This document shows positions 50,785 to 59,281 of a stretch of 64,000 nucleotides of DNA, piece after piece. The notes beneath the pieces were generated by a model. It worked only from the letters and a program-made list of their open reading frames with translations. It was not told the origin of the DNA and ran no database searches. A program made the translations under genes and the position numbers. The DNA comes from Cohnella zeiphila (GTDB lineage Bacteria > Bacillota > Bacilli > Paenibacillales > Paenibacillaceae), in NCBI RefSeq assembly GCF_014212055.1, contig NZ_JACJVO010000028.1, positions 62,001-126,000 of the forward strand, in the 5' to 3' direction. The stretch's first letter is position 1; each line of letters begins with the position of its first letter.

Positions 50785-51894
50785 TTGGAGACGATCGACC
50801 TCAATTTGAACGTCGATCCGGAAATGCCGCGGCGACGGGATTTCCGGATCGGCTGCATCGGCTCGGGGTTCATCATGCGGGATTGCCATCTTGCGGCTTA
50901 CCGGGACGCCGGGTTCAACCCCGCGGCGATCGCGTCGCGGACTTACGAGAATGCGAAAGCGGTTGCAGATCAATGGGGCATCCCGAAAGTGCATCGTACC
51001 TGGGAAGAGCTGGTTCAAGATCCGGACATCGAAATATTGGACATTGCGGTTCCGCCGGACCGGCAGTTGGACATCGTGCGGGCAGCCGTGCGCCAGCCGC
51101 ACATCCGAGGCATTCTGTGCCAGAAGCCGCTCGCCATGAACAGCGCGGAAGCGCGCGGGATCGTCGAGCTGTGCGAGCGCGCGGGCATCAAGCTGGGCGT
51201 CAATTCCAACATGCGCTACGATCAGTCGATCCGGGCGCTTAAGACCATCCTGGACAAAGGGTACCTGGGAGAGCCGGTGCTGGCGACGATCGAGATGAGG
51301 GCGATTCCCCATTGGCAGGATTTCCTCCATCGGTACGAGACGCTCGAGATGCTGAACATGGGCATCCATCATATCGATGCTTTCCGCTACTTGTTCGGGG
51401 ATCCGAAGAGCGTCACGGCGGTCGCCCGTCCGGACCCCCGAACGGCGTTCAAGCATATCGACGGCATCTCGCAGTATACGTTTCAATACGAGAACGAGCT
51501 GATGGCGACGAGCCTGGACGACGTATGGGCGTGGCCCGGGGAGGGAACCGAGAAAGACATTTACATCAAATGGAGAGTCGCGGGGACGGAGGGGCTGGCG
51601 CAGGGCACGATCGGCTGGCCGTCGTATCCGGAGCGGGTTCCGAGCACGCTCGAATTCACGACGCGGCAGTCCCCGGACTGCTGGCTGAGGCCGACTTGGG
51701 ACAAGGTGTGGTTCCCCGACGCTTTCCAAGGGACGATGGCCCAGCTGCTGCGCGCGGTCGAGACGGACAGCGAGCCGGAGATCGGCGGCCGGGACAACCT
51801 GCGCACGATGGCCGCGGTGGACGCCTGCTACAAGTCGATCGCCGAACGCCGCACCGTCGATTTTGCCGAAATGATCGGACCGGACCGGTCGTAA
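50785..51894 (+). CDS. Gfo/Idh/MocA family oxidoreductase
   Basis: A 369-residue NAD(P)-dependent dehydrogenase. The Rossmann motif is IGCIGSGFIMRDCHLAAYRD (about residue 20), and the catalytic Lys is in ILCQKPLAMNSAEARGIVEL (about 112), where EKP is replaced by QKP. The GIHHIDAFRYLFGDPKS segment carries the conserved His/Asp pair. TTG 50785 follows AGGAGGAACGCCAA. It lies directly behind the MocDEF-like triad, as MocA-type enzymes do in rhizopine loci, and probably oxidises the demethylated sugar or inositol-like product. Confidence 0.9.
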   Translation: METIDLNLNVDPEMPRRRDFRIGCIGSGFIMRDCHLAAYRDAGFNPAAIASRTYENAKAVADQWGIPKVHRTWEELVQDPDIEILDIAVPPDRQLDIVRAAVRQPHIRGILCQKPLAMNSAEARGIVELCERAGIKLGVNSNMRYDQSIRALKTILDKGYLGEPVLATIEMRAIPHWQDFLHRYETLEMLNMGIHHIDAFRYLFGDPKSVTAVARPDPRTAFKHIDGISQYTFQYENELMATSLDDVWAWPGEGTEKDIYIKWRVAGTEGLAQGTIGWPSYPERVPSTLEFTTRQSPDCWLRPTWDKVWFPDAFQGTMAQLLRAVETDSEPEIGGRDNLRTMAAVDACYKSIAERRTVDFAEMIGPDRS

Positions 51895-51913
51895 AAAAAA
51901 GGAGGAATCAGCC

Positions 51914-52816
51914 ATGATTTCAGTCGGCATTTTTAACGGGTATTATCCTCATTCGCTGGCGGAGTCGATCTCCCGCATCCGACGGGACGGCTTCAACTGC
52001 GTGCAGCTGGACTTGTCGTTCAAGGACCTGGACGTCACGGCGGCCAATCTGACGAAGGCCAAAGCGAACCTCGTCCGCGACGCGTTCCGCGACGCCAACC
52101 TGCCGATCGTGTGCATCTCCGGCTATACGAACATCGTTCACCCCGATCCGCGCAAACGGGAGCAGAACATCAGCGAGCTCAAAAACCTGCTGAAGTTCGC
52201 CCGCGACCTCGGCAGCCCCTACGTCATCAGCGAGACCGGCACGTTCAACGAGGAGAGCGACTGGGTGTGGGATCCGAAGAACGGCACCGAGGAAGCCTAC
52301 GAGACCGTAGCCGCGCAAATCGAAGAGCTGGCCAAATTCGCGTACGATTACGGTTCCGTTTTCCTCGTGGAGAACTATGTCAACAACATCATCGGTACGG
52401 TCGATCAAGTGGCGCGCCTGTTTCAGGACGTCCGCCATCCGGGGCTCGGCCTGCTGATGGACCCGACCAACTATTTCTCGGACAGCAATATCGGCCGCGT
52501 CGACGAAGAGCTTCACCGCATCTTCAACACGCTGGGCAGCCGGATCAAGATCGCCCACGCCAAGGATTGCAAGCCGGCGGAAGACACTGCGGAGAAGCAC
52601 GCGGCCATCGACGCTTCGGAATCCCATACGTTCCGCGGCGCGGGCGCCGTCGAGCTGCCGGCTCCGGGGCTCGGCATTCTGAACTACGACCTGTACTTGG
52701 CGAGACTGGCCGAGCTGCATCCGAACATTCCGATCATCATCGAGCACCTGGACGAAGAGGACATTCCGCGGGCCAAGACGTTCCTCGACGGCAAGCTGAA
52801 GAGCGTCGGAGTCTGA
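51914..52816 (+). CDS. Sugar phosphate isomerase/epimerase (IolE/xylose isomerase-like TIM barrel)
   Basis: A 300-residue AP-endonuclease-2-fold TIM barrel. Typical blocks are MISVGIFNGYYPHSLAESIS, CVQLDLSFKDLDVTAANLTK, PYVISETGTFNEESDWVWD, FLVENYVNNIIGTVDQVARL and GLLMDPTNYFS, with metal-binding Glu, Asp, His and Glu positions spread as in the family (the final one in IIIEHLDEEDIPRA). It is the last gene of the operon and is related to MocC/IolE-type enzymes, fitting an isomerase or dehydratase acting after the Gfo/Idh enzyme. Confidence 0.88.
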   Translation: MISVGIFNGYYPHSLAESISRIRRDGFNCVQLDLSFKDLDVTAANLTKAKANLVRDAFRDANLPIVCISGYTNIVHPDPRKREQNISELKNLLKFARDLGSPYVISETGTFNEESDWVWDPKNGTEEAYETVAAQIEELAKFAYDYGSVFLVENYVNNIIGTVDQVARLFQDVRHPGLGLLMDPTNYFSDSNIGRVDEELHRIFNTLGSRIKIAHAKDCKPAEDTAEKHAAIDASESHTFRGAGAVELPAPGLGILNYDLYLARLAELHPNIPIIIEHLDEEDIPRAKTFLDGKLKSVGV

Positions 52817-52827
52817 CGAATCGAACG

Positions 52828-52866
52828 ACAGGGGGAGGCGGGCAATCCGGCTCCCCCTGTTTTTAT
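52828..52866 (+). terminator. Terminator of the epimerase-MocDEF-isomerase operon
   Basis: ACAGGGGGA and TCCCCCTGT form a 9-bp stem followed by TTTTATT. It also lies at the 3' end of the convergent methyltransferase gene. Confidence 0.88.
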
Positions 52867-53684
52867 TATTGCAACGGTAAGTCTTTACGACGGGCAACGT
52901 GGAGAACGGCGCCCCAGTGGCGGCGAACCGACTTTTCCGGACGGCGATGAAGGCGAACGCGGATTTCCTGAAAGAGTTTGTCGCGTTTCCATTCTTCCAT
53001 CAGGATATGCCCGGAGAAGGTTTGGAGAAGTTTCAAATACTCGTCAACGCGATAAATGCGCTCCCAGTCGAAGTGCCGGATGCGAACAACCTCGAACAGG
53101 CCGCTTTTCTCAATCTCGTCTCTTTGCTCCTGAAGTTCCCCCGGCTTGGGCCAATCGTTGTCGGCTGCCGGTTTACCTTCGCCGATCTCATGGTAAACCG
53201 CTTGGATGTCACGGAAGAACGGGTCTGCATGGTCCGGAAACACGTGATTGGCGTTCCAAAATGCCAGGAATCCGCCGGGACGAAGGACTTGCCATGCCTT
53301 TCGGTACCGAACTTCGGGATCGACCCATAGCCAAGCAGTCGCTGCGAATACCAGATCGAACCGATTCTCCGTCTCCGGCTGCCAGTTTTCGAAGCTCGCA
53401 TTGACGATGTCGACGTCCAAGCCGGCAAGGTTTTGACTGGCAACCGCAGCGAGCTCTGCGCCTAGTTCGATGCACGTGATTTTAAATCCGCGCTTGGCTA
53501 ACGGGAGAGTCGCTTTTCCCGTGGCGCATCCCACTTCCAACAACCGGTCGCCCGGATGCAAATTCGTCGTTTGCATCAGATCGTCGAACAATTCCGCCGG
53601 ATAATCCGGACGCGCCTCTTGATAGATATTCGCGGCTTGATCGAAGGACTCGCGCAATCTTTCATGATCATTCTTCGGGTTCAT
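52866..53684 (-). CDS. Class I SAM-dependent methyltransferase
   Basis: A 272-residue methyltransferase. SAM-binding motif I is LLEVGCATGKATLPLAKRGF near residue 45, with the acidic motif II in ITCIELGAELAA and motif IV in FDLVFAATAWLWVDPEVRY. The rest (VLRPGGFLAFWNANH) is standard for the small-molecule UbiE/YcgJ-like group. ATG 53684 is preferred because GGGAGGCAG precedes it; an in-frame ATG lies at 53708. It is the only minus-strand gene between the glycan operons and is not obviously related to them. Confidence 0.88.
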   Translation of the reverse strand: MNPKNDHERLRESFDQAANIYQEARPDYPAELFDDLMQTTNLHPGDRLLEVGCATGKATLPLAKRGFKITCIELGAELAAVASQNLAGLDVDIVNASFENWQPETENRFDLVFAATAWLWVDPEVRYRKAWQVLRPGGFLAFWNANHVFPDHADPFFRDIQAVYHEIGEGKPAADNDWPKPGELQEQRDEIEKSGLFEVVRIRHFDWERIYRVDEYLKLLQTFSGHILMEEWKRDKLFQEIRVRLHRRPEKSVRRHWGAVLHVARRKDLPLQ

Positions 53685-53781
53685 ATCCTGCCTCCCGTTC
53701 CTCAACATCAGTTCGATTTAACCAGCTTAATCTCTTGACGCTGCGAATGGGGGAATGGTAACATATTTTTATATAAAACTA

Positions 53782-53799
53782 AGTTTAATATAATAAACT
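53782..53799 (+). promoter_or_regulatory. Candidate operator palindrome upstream of the SDR-FAH pair
   Basis: AGTTTA-N6-TAAACT is a perfect inverted repeat in an AT-rich promoter region, 33 bases before the SDR gene. The IclR regulator encoded downstream is a candidate ligand. Confidence 0.5.
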
Positions 53800-53831
53800 A
53801 TCAAAACAAAACGAAAGGGAGGAGAACTTCC

Positions 53832-54605
53832 ATGCGACTGCGCAATAAAGTCGTCCTGATCACGGGAGCCGGGTCGGGCATCGGCCGCAGCGCCGCGCTG
53901 CTGTTCGCGAAGGAAGGGGCGCAGGTCGTCGTCAACGACCTGGCGTCCGAAGCGGGCGAGGAGACGGCGGCCATCATTCGGTCCGACGGCGGCGAGGCTG
54001 TTTTTATCCAGGCGGACGTCACCGATCCGGATTCCGTACAGAAAATGGTCGAACGCGCGATCGGCGCTTTCGGACGCATCGACGTGCTGTTCAACAACGC
54101 GGGGATCAGCGGCGTCGGCGCGCTGCACGAGGTGGAGCCGGACGCCTGGGACCGGATCGTCAGCGTCAACGTCCGCGGCGTCTATCTGCCCAACAAGTAC
54201 GTGCTGCCTCATATGATGGAACGCCGGAGCGGCAGCATCATCAACATGTCCTCGTGCGTCGCCGAGATCGGTCTTGCCCGGAGGGCTTCCTACGCGGCGA
54301 CCAAGGGAGCGGTGCTGGCCTTGACCAAGTCGATGCAGGTGGATTACGCTTCTTATAACATCCGGGTGAACGCCTTGCTGCCCGGAACGATTCTGACGCC
54401 GTTCGTGGAGAACTTCTTGAAGCAGTCATACGCCGACCCGCAGGCCGGATTGGACGGAATCAAGAAGCGCCAGCTGAGCGGAGAATTGGGCCGTCCCGAA
54501 GACGTCGCGCAAGCCGCGCTGTTCCTGGCCTCGGACGAATCGAAGTTCATGATGGGCAGCCCGCTGTACATTGACGGAGGCGTCGTCTTCGGCAAGAACG
54601 CCTAG
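53832..54605 (+). CDS. SDR family oxidoreductase (sugar-acid dehydrogenase-like)
   Basis: A 257-residue classical SDR. Cofactor motif TGAGSGIG at residues 12-19, NNAGISG in the middle, and the catalytic Ser and YAATK in SSCVAEIGLARRASYAATKG. Close relatives oxidise 2-keto-3-deoxy-sugar acids or other sugar alcohols. AAAGGGAGGAGAAC lies 5-6 bases before ATG 53832. It forms an operon with the FAH-family gene 42 bases downstream; that pairing resembles L-rhamnose or L-fucose nonphosphorylated pathways, in which a 2,4-diketo-3-deoxy acid is made and then split. Confidence 0.9.
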   Translation: MRLRNKVVLITGAGSGIGRSAALLFAKEGAQVVVNDLASEAGEETAAIIRSDGGEAVFIQADVTDPDSVQKMVERAIGAFGRIDVLFNNAGISGVGALHEVEPDAWDRIVSVNVRGVYLPNKYVLPHMMERRSGSIINMSSCVAEIGLARRASYAATKGAVLALTKSMQVDYASYNIRVNALLPGTILTPFVENFLKQSYADPQAGLDGIKKRQLSGELGRPEDVAQAALFLASDESKFMMGSPLYIDGGVVFGKNA

Positions 54606-54647
54606 CGGATTTTGATTTTATCTTCCTAAACGAAGGAGCTGCTGAAG

Positions 54648-55514
54648 TTGCAATTGTTCACTTTCTTGCAAGACGGAGAATCCCGGCTTGGGGTCAAGAC
54701 GCCGCAAGGGCTGGTCGATGCCGGTAAGGCCGGGTTCGGCGGCACGGTAATGGACGTGATCGAAGGCGGGAAGGAGAAGGTACGCGAACTGTCCCAGGCC
54801 GTCGAAAGCGCCGGCGATTCGGCTTCCTGCCTGCTGAACGAAGCGGACATCGCATGGGGACCTTGCGTCACCCGCCCGAACAAAATCATCTGCGTCGGCT
54901 TGAATTACCGCAAGCACGCCGAGGAGACGAACGCGCCGATTCCGAAGTACCCGATTCTGTTCAACAAGTTCAACAACACGCTCGCCGGACATCTCGAGCC
55001 GATCGCGGTGCCGAAGGTCACCCGCGAGCTCGATTACGAAGCGGAGCTGGTGATCGTCATCGGCAAGAAAGCCAAGTACGTGCCGAAGGAGCAGGCGCTG
55101 GACCACGTATTCGGCTACGCTTGCGTCAACGACCTGTCGGCGCGCGACCTGCAGAACCGGACGCCGCAATGGCTGCTCGGCAAAAGCTGCGACGGCTTCA
55201 GCCCGCTCGGTCCTTATCTCGTCACCGCGGACGAGGTCGGCGACCCGAACCGGCTCGCCATCCGGGCGACCGTGAACGGGGAAGTCCGCCAGAACTCCAA
55301 CACGTCGGACATGATCTTCCGCTGCGACGAGATCGTCAGCTACGTCTCGCAGCATATGACGCTGGTGCCGGGCGATCTCATTCTGACCGGAACGCCCGAA
55401 GGGGTCGTGCTGGGGCTGCCGCCTGAACAGAGGGCGTACCTGCAGCCGGGCGACGAGGTGACGATCGAGATCGAGAAGCTCGGCTCGCTCACGAACCGGT
55501 TCGTCGCGGAGTGA
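54648..55514 (+). CDS. Fumarylacetoacetate hydrolase (FAH) family protein
   Basis: A 288-residue FAH-fold hydrolase. The conserved core reads KIICVGLNYRKHAEETNAPI, ELDYEAELVIVIGKKAKYVP with the metal ligands Glu and Asp, FGYACVNDLSARDLQ and the GFSPLGPYLVTADEVGD loop, ending LILTGTPEGVVLGLPP. Starts at TTG 54648 behind AAGGAGCTG. Best fit is a 2,4-diketo-3-deoxy-L-fuconate/rhamnonate hydrolase or related acylpyruvase acting after the SDR product, yielding pyruvate and another acid. Which sugar acid is involved cannot be told. Confidence 0.88.
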   Translation: MQLFTFLQDGESRLGVKTPQGLVDAGKAGFGGTVMDVIEGGKEKVRELSQAVESAGDSASCLLNEADIAWGPCVTRPNKIICVGLNYRKHAEETNAPIPKYPILFNKFNNTLAGHLEPIAVPKVTRELDYEAELVIVIGKKAKYVPKEQALDHVFGYACVNDLSARDLQNRTPQWLLGKSCDGFSPLGPYLVTADEVGDPNRLAIRATVNGEVRQNSNTSDMIFRCDEIVSYVSQHMTLVPGDLILTGTPEGVVLGLPPEQRAYLQPGDEVTIEIEKLGSLTNRFVAE

Positions 55515-55582
55515 CCCAGGCGGTCTCTAACGGGCGAGATTCTCCAGCGAGAGCCTGCATGCGCGACAGTGCAAGAGGAAGG

Positions 55583-55608
55583 CGGGAAGTGGCGGTTGCC
55601 GCTTCCCG
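55583..55608 (+). terminator. Hairpin without clear T-run after the FAH gene
   Basis: CGGGAAG (55583-55589) and CTTCCCG (55602-55608) with inner GCGG/CCGC pairing. It lacks a T-tract, so termination is uncertain. Confidence 0.35.
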
Positions 55609-55653
55609 TTCGCGCGTTATACTGGAAGAAAGATTTCAATTCAAAGGACGGAC

Positions 55654-56406
55654 GTGGTGAAAATGGAACGCAAGTATTGGGCTCCTGCCGTGGAACGCGC
55701 CCACCTCGTGCTGCAAGCAGTCGCCGCGAATCCGGCGCGGCTGCGGCTGACGGATTTGACGGAGAAGACGGGCATCAACAAGAGCACGATGTTCTCGCTG
55801 CTGCACACGATGGAAGAGCTGGAATGGCTCCGGCGGGACGGAGCGGATTGCTATGCGCTCGGCTCCATCTTCGCCTCTCTCGGGTCCGCGTACTTGTCGG
55901 GCCATCCGTTGATCGACCGATTCCTGGAGAAAGCCAAGTCGACGGTCGAACGGATCGGGGAGACGGTTCAACTGTCCCGGCTGGAGCGCCGGGAGATCGT
56001 GTACCTGGCCAAGAAGGAGGCTCCCCATCCCGTTCGCCTCTTGTCCGAACCGGGTTCGCGCATGCCGGCCCATTCGACGGCGATGGGGAAAGCGCTGCTG
56101 GCGGGAATGGCCGACCCGGACATTCGGAAGCTGTACGAAGGGTATGAATGGGAGCGGCTGACCCCGCATACAATTGGCTCCGTGGAACCGCTGCTCGCCG
56201 AGCTTGCGAGCGTCCGCAGAGAAGGCTGCGCGTTCGACGCGGAGGAAGCGGTGCTTGGCTTCCGGTGCGTCGCGGCGCCCGTTCTGGACGCCGGAGGCTC
56301 CCCGCAAGCGGCCGTCAGCGTCTCGATGCTGAGCCAGGCATGGGAGTCGAAGCGGGACGCTGCCGAGCGCGCCATTCGGGAGCTGGCGGCCGAGTTATCG
56401 TCGTAA
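55654..56406 (+). CDS. IclR family transcriptional regulator
   Basis: A 250-residue IclR regulator. The winged helix covers about residues 12-70 (ERAHLVLQAVAANPARLRLT, then LTEKTGINKSTMFSLLHTME). The effector-binding GAF-like domain has the family core HSTAMGKALLAGMADPDIRK and CVAAPVLDAGGSPQAAVSVS. IclR proteins usually sense acids such as ketoacids, fitting control of the SDR-FAH pair just upstream. The start is GTG 55654 or ATG 55663; the ribosome binding sites are similar. Confidence 0.9.
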   Translation: MVKMERKYWAPAVERAHLVLQAVAANPARLRLTDLTEKTGINKSTMFSLLHTMEELEWLRRDGADCYALGSIFASLGSAYLSGHPLIDRFLEKAKSTVERIGETVQLSRLERREIVYLAKKEAPHPVRLLSEPGSRMPAHSTAMGKALLAGMADPDIRKLYEGYEWERLTPHTIGSVEPLLAELASVRREGCAFDAEEAVLGFRCVAAPVLDAGGSPQAAVSVSMLSQAWESKRDAAERAIRELAAELSS

Positions 56407-56516
56407 AATCGGACGCACGAAAAGCGTTTTCTTTTCCAGCCGTTTCTGTTAACCTTTCTATTGAGTAGGGGATTCATCGCTCATTCTGCTTAACGGAAAA
56501 AGGAGTGAAACCGGAA

Positions 56517-57314
56517 ATGGAATTGAAGCAGTTCAAAGCGCTATGGGGATTGGAAGGAACGTATGCCGAGCAGTTCGCCCGAATCGGCGAAGCCGGCTAT
56601 GACGGCTTGGAGGCCCCCGCGCCTTCGGAGGACCGGGCGGAAGAGTTCTCCTCGCTCCTGGAGAAATACCGCCTCGAGTACATCGTACAGGTATTCGCCG
56701 CTACCGAAGCCGACTTCCGGGAGCAGGTGTCGTACGCGGCCCGCTTCAAGCCGCTCAAGATCGTGGCGCACAGCGCGCGGGACAGCATGCCGGAAGCCGA
56801 GCAGGACCGATTCTTCGCCGCCGCGCTGGAGACGGAAGCCCGCTACGGCATCCCGATCGGCCACGAATCGCATCGCCAGCGGGCGATGTTCACCCCATGG
56901 ACGACGGCACGGCTGCTGAAACGATTTCCGGAGCTGAGAATTACGGCCGATTTCAGCCACTGGATGAACGTCTGCGAGTCGCACCTGGAAGATCAGAAAG
57001 AGAACCTCGCGATCGCCGTCGAGCGCGCGATTCACATTCACGGCCGGATCGGATATCCGGAAGGACCGCAAGTCCCGCATCCCGGAGCGCCGGAATACCG
57101 AACCGAGCTCGAGCTGTTCCTCGGATGGTGGAAGGACATTCTCGCCCGTCAGGCGTCGGAAGGCGCGGCGTTCGCCACGTTCACGTCCGAATTCGGGCCT
57201 CCCGGCTACCTGCACACGCTGCCGTATACGCAATCGCCCGTCGCGGACTTATGGGAAGTCAACCGCTGGATGTCCGACCACGTGCAGGAACGTTTCGCCG
57301 GCTGGAAGCTGTAG
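56517..57314 (+). CDS. Sugar phosphate isomerase/epimerase family protein
   Basis: A 265-residue TIM-barrel enzyme of the xylose-isomerase-like superfamily. Recognisable blocks are GLEGTYAEQFARIGEAGYDG, FKPLKIVAHSARDSMPEAEQ, EARYGIPIGHESHRQRAMFT and ITADFSHWMNVCESHLEDQK, with metal-binding Glu/Asp/His in HESH, DFSHW and ERAIHIHGRIG. It differs from the isomerase encoded at 51914. ATG 56517 is taken as start; a GTG at 56505 overlaps AAGGAG. It follows the IclR gene by about 110 bases and ends with a terminator. Confidence 0.85.
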   Translation: MELKQFKALWGLEGTYAEQFARIGEAGYDGLEAPAPSEDRAEEFSSLLEKYRLEYIVQVFAATEADFREQVSYAARFKPLKIVAHSARDSMPEAEQDRFFAAALETEARYGIPIGHESHRQRAMFTPWTTARLLKRFPELRITADFSHWMNVCESHLEDQKENLAIAVERAIHIHGRIGYPEGPQVPHPGAPEYRTELELFLGWWKDILARQASEGAAFATFTSEFGPPGYLHTLPYTQSPVADLWEVNRWMSDHVQERFAGWKL

Positions 57315-57321
57315 CTCGTCC

Positions 57322-57357
57322 AAACCGCCTATCCCGTCCGAACGGGAAGGCGGTTTT
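57322..57357 (+). terminator. Terminator after the isomerase gene
   Basis: AACCGCCT-AT-CCCGT-CCGA-ACGGG-A-AGGCGGTT hairpin followed by TT. Confidence 0.8.
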
Positions 57358-57475
57358 GCCTACGGCAAGCCCGGTCGGGAACCGTATGCAAGCTCACCTC
57401 GACCGTTCCTCATAAACCCTCGCCAAACAGTCGAATGCAGGATGAACCAAGCGGCATAGACACGGAGGATCGATT

Positions 57476-59281
57476 ATGTTCAGACGTTCGATCAAGTCGC
57501 AGCTGATCATCTGCTTTTTCGTCCTCATGCTGCCGGTAGACGCCTTTCTGATCGTCAACAACGGTTACGCCAAAGACGTCGTTCGGCTTAAAGTTTCGGA
57601 GACTTACCGCAATACGCTGGACATCTTCGTCGGCCAAACCGATCGCAATCTGCAGCAGATCAACGATTATTTGTACAAGATGTCCGTCCTCGATTCGGAC
57701 GCCGGCCTTCTCATGTCTTTTCCGTACGGCAGCGACAACTACGTTCTGACCAAGATCCGGCTGCAGAACAAGCTGAACCGGGATATCGGCTTTTACAACT
57801 TGATCGACACGATCTTCCTCTATCGGGAGAACGATATCATCTTCAGCACGACCGCTCCCAACGCCGACAAGTACCGCTCGACCCAGCAGCTGCTGAAAAA
57901 GGACGTCCGGCAATTCGTGGATCAAGCGGTATCGGATCAGATGCTCGCGCAGGACAAATGGATGCTCTGGCACGACGATCTCGTGGCCGGCTCCGACTTC
58001 CTGCTGAAGCTGTCGGAAGTGTCGCCCGGGCTCTACATGGGCGCCATGATCCGAGTCGCCGATATTCTCGATCTTCTTTCCATTCAATGGGATTACGGCG
58101 GCATCGGGGAAGGAGCGATCTACCGTCAAGACGGCGACCGGCTGCGCGAACGGCTCGGCGTTCCGAAGCAGGAGAGCGGAGAGGGCGTGGCGCTGGATCA
58201 GGTGCGGCTTCAAGAGGGGCGCTATCAGACCGTAACGGACAAGAAGAGCGGGAAGCGTTACCTGCTGATGAATCGCCCAAGCGGCATGGCGGACGTCACC
58301 GTCAGCATTCTCGTGCCCGAGAGCTACTTGCTGCAGGGGCTTTCGTATTTCCAGAAAGTGATCTACTTCGTCGAGTTCGGCATCGTGTTTATCTTCGCGC
58401 TGTATTTGTTCTTTATCCGGAGAATGGTGTTCAAGCCGCTGCAGCAATTGATCGTCGGCATGAAGAAGCTGTCGCGCGGGATGCTGGACGTGCGGATCAA
58501 GACGAACCAGAACGAGGAGTTCATTTTCCTGGCGAATACGTTCAACAATATGGCCGAACAGATCAAAACGCTCAAGATCGGAATGTACGAAGAACAGCTG
58601 CGGGCGCAGAAGATGGAGTTCAAGCAGCTCCAAGCCCAGATCAACCCGCATTTTTACGCGAACAGTCTGAACATCATTTATAATTTCGCAGCGCTGAAAG
58701 ATCACGATTCCGTGAAAAGGATGGCGCTTCACCTGGCGGATTATTTCCGGTTCATCATGCGGGTGAATCGGGATTCGATCAGCTTGGGCGAGGAAATGAG
58801 ACACATCGAGAACTACATCGAAATCCAGAAATTCCGCTTCCCGAACAAGCTGAGCTGTTCGGTCGACGTACCCGATCATTTGCAAGCGCTTCAACTCCCG
58901 ACGCTGTCGCTGCAGCCGTTCGTCGAGAACGCCATCATCCACGGATTCGTCAACCGCCGCAAGCCGTTCCTCGTCGAGATCGTCGGAAGGCAGTTCTCGG
59001 ACGGACGGCAAAGCTTCCTGGCGCTGACGATTCGGGACAACGGGGCCGGCTTCGCGCCGGACGTGCTGGAACGGCTTAACGATCGCGCTCCGCTGCCGCA
59101 GACGGAGTCGAGCCGGCTCGGCATCATGAACGTCGTGCAGCGCCTGCAGCTGCGTTACGGAGAGGCGGCCGCGATCGAATTCGGGAACCAAGGCGAGGAA
59201 GGCGGCGCGGCCGTCCTGATCCGCCTCCCGCTTGGCGAAGAAGCGGGAATTCAACCGGAAGGAGAGGTTGCCCATGTATAA
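57476..59281 (+). CDS. Sensor histidine kinase (YesM-like)
   Basis: A 601-residue membrane kinase of the YesM group. Transmembrane segment 1 is about residues 9-26, an extracellular sensor domain follows, and transmembrane segment 2 (VIYFVEFGIVFIFALYLFFI) is near 298-317, followed by a HAMP domain. The phospho-accepting His392 lies in QINPHFYANSLN, and the ATPase domain has the N-box PFVENAIIHGF and G-box DNGAGF. It overlaps the response-regulator gene by 8 bases, so the pair is cotranscribed. It probably senses an extracellular carbohydrate and controls the importer downstream. Confidence 0.93.
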   Translation: MFRRSIKSQLIICFFVLMLPVDAFLIVNNGYAKDVVRLKVSETYRNTLDIFVGQTDRNLQQINDYLYKMSVLDSDAGLLMSFPYGSDNYVLTKIRLQNKLNRDIGFYNLIDTIFLYRENDIIFSTTAPNADKYRSTQQLLKKDVRQFVDQAVSDQMLAQDKWMLWHDDLVAGSDFLLKLSEVSPGLYMGAMIRVADILDLLSIQWDYGGIGEGAIYRQDGDRLRERLGVPKQESGEGVALDQVRLQEGRYQTVTDKKSGKRYLLMNRPSGMADVTVSILVPESYLLQGLSYFQKVIYFVEFGIVFIFALYLFFIRRMVFKPLQQLIVGMKKLSRGMLDVRIKTNQNEEFIFLANTFNNMAEQIKTLKIGMYEEQLRAQKMEFKQLQAQINPHFYANSLNIIYNFAALKDHDSVKRMALHLADYFRFIMRVNRDSISLGEEMRHIENYIEIQKFRFPNKLSCSVDVPDHLQALQLPTLSLQPFVENAIIHGFVNRRKPFLVEIVGRQFSDGRQSFLALTIRDNGAGFAPDVLERLNDRAPLPQTESSRLGIMNVVQRLQLRYGEAAAIEFGNQGEEGGAAVLIRLPLGEEAGIQPEGEVAHV

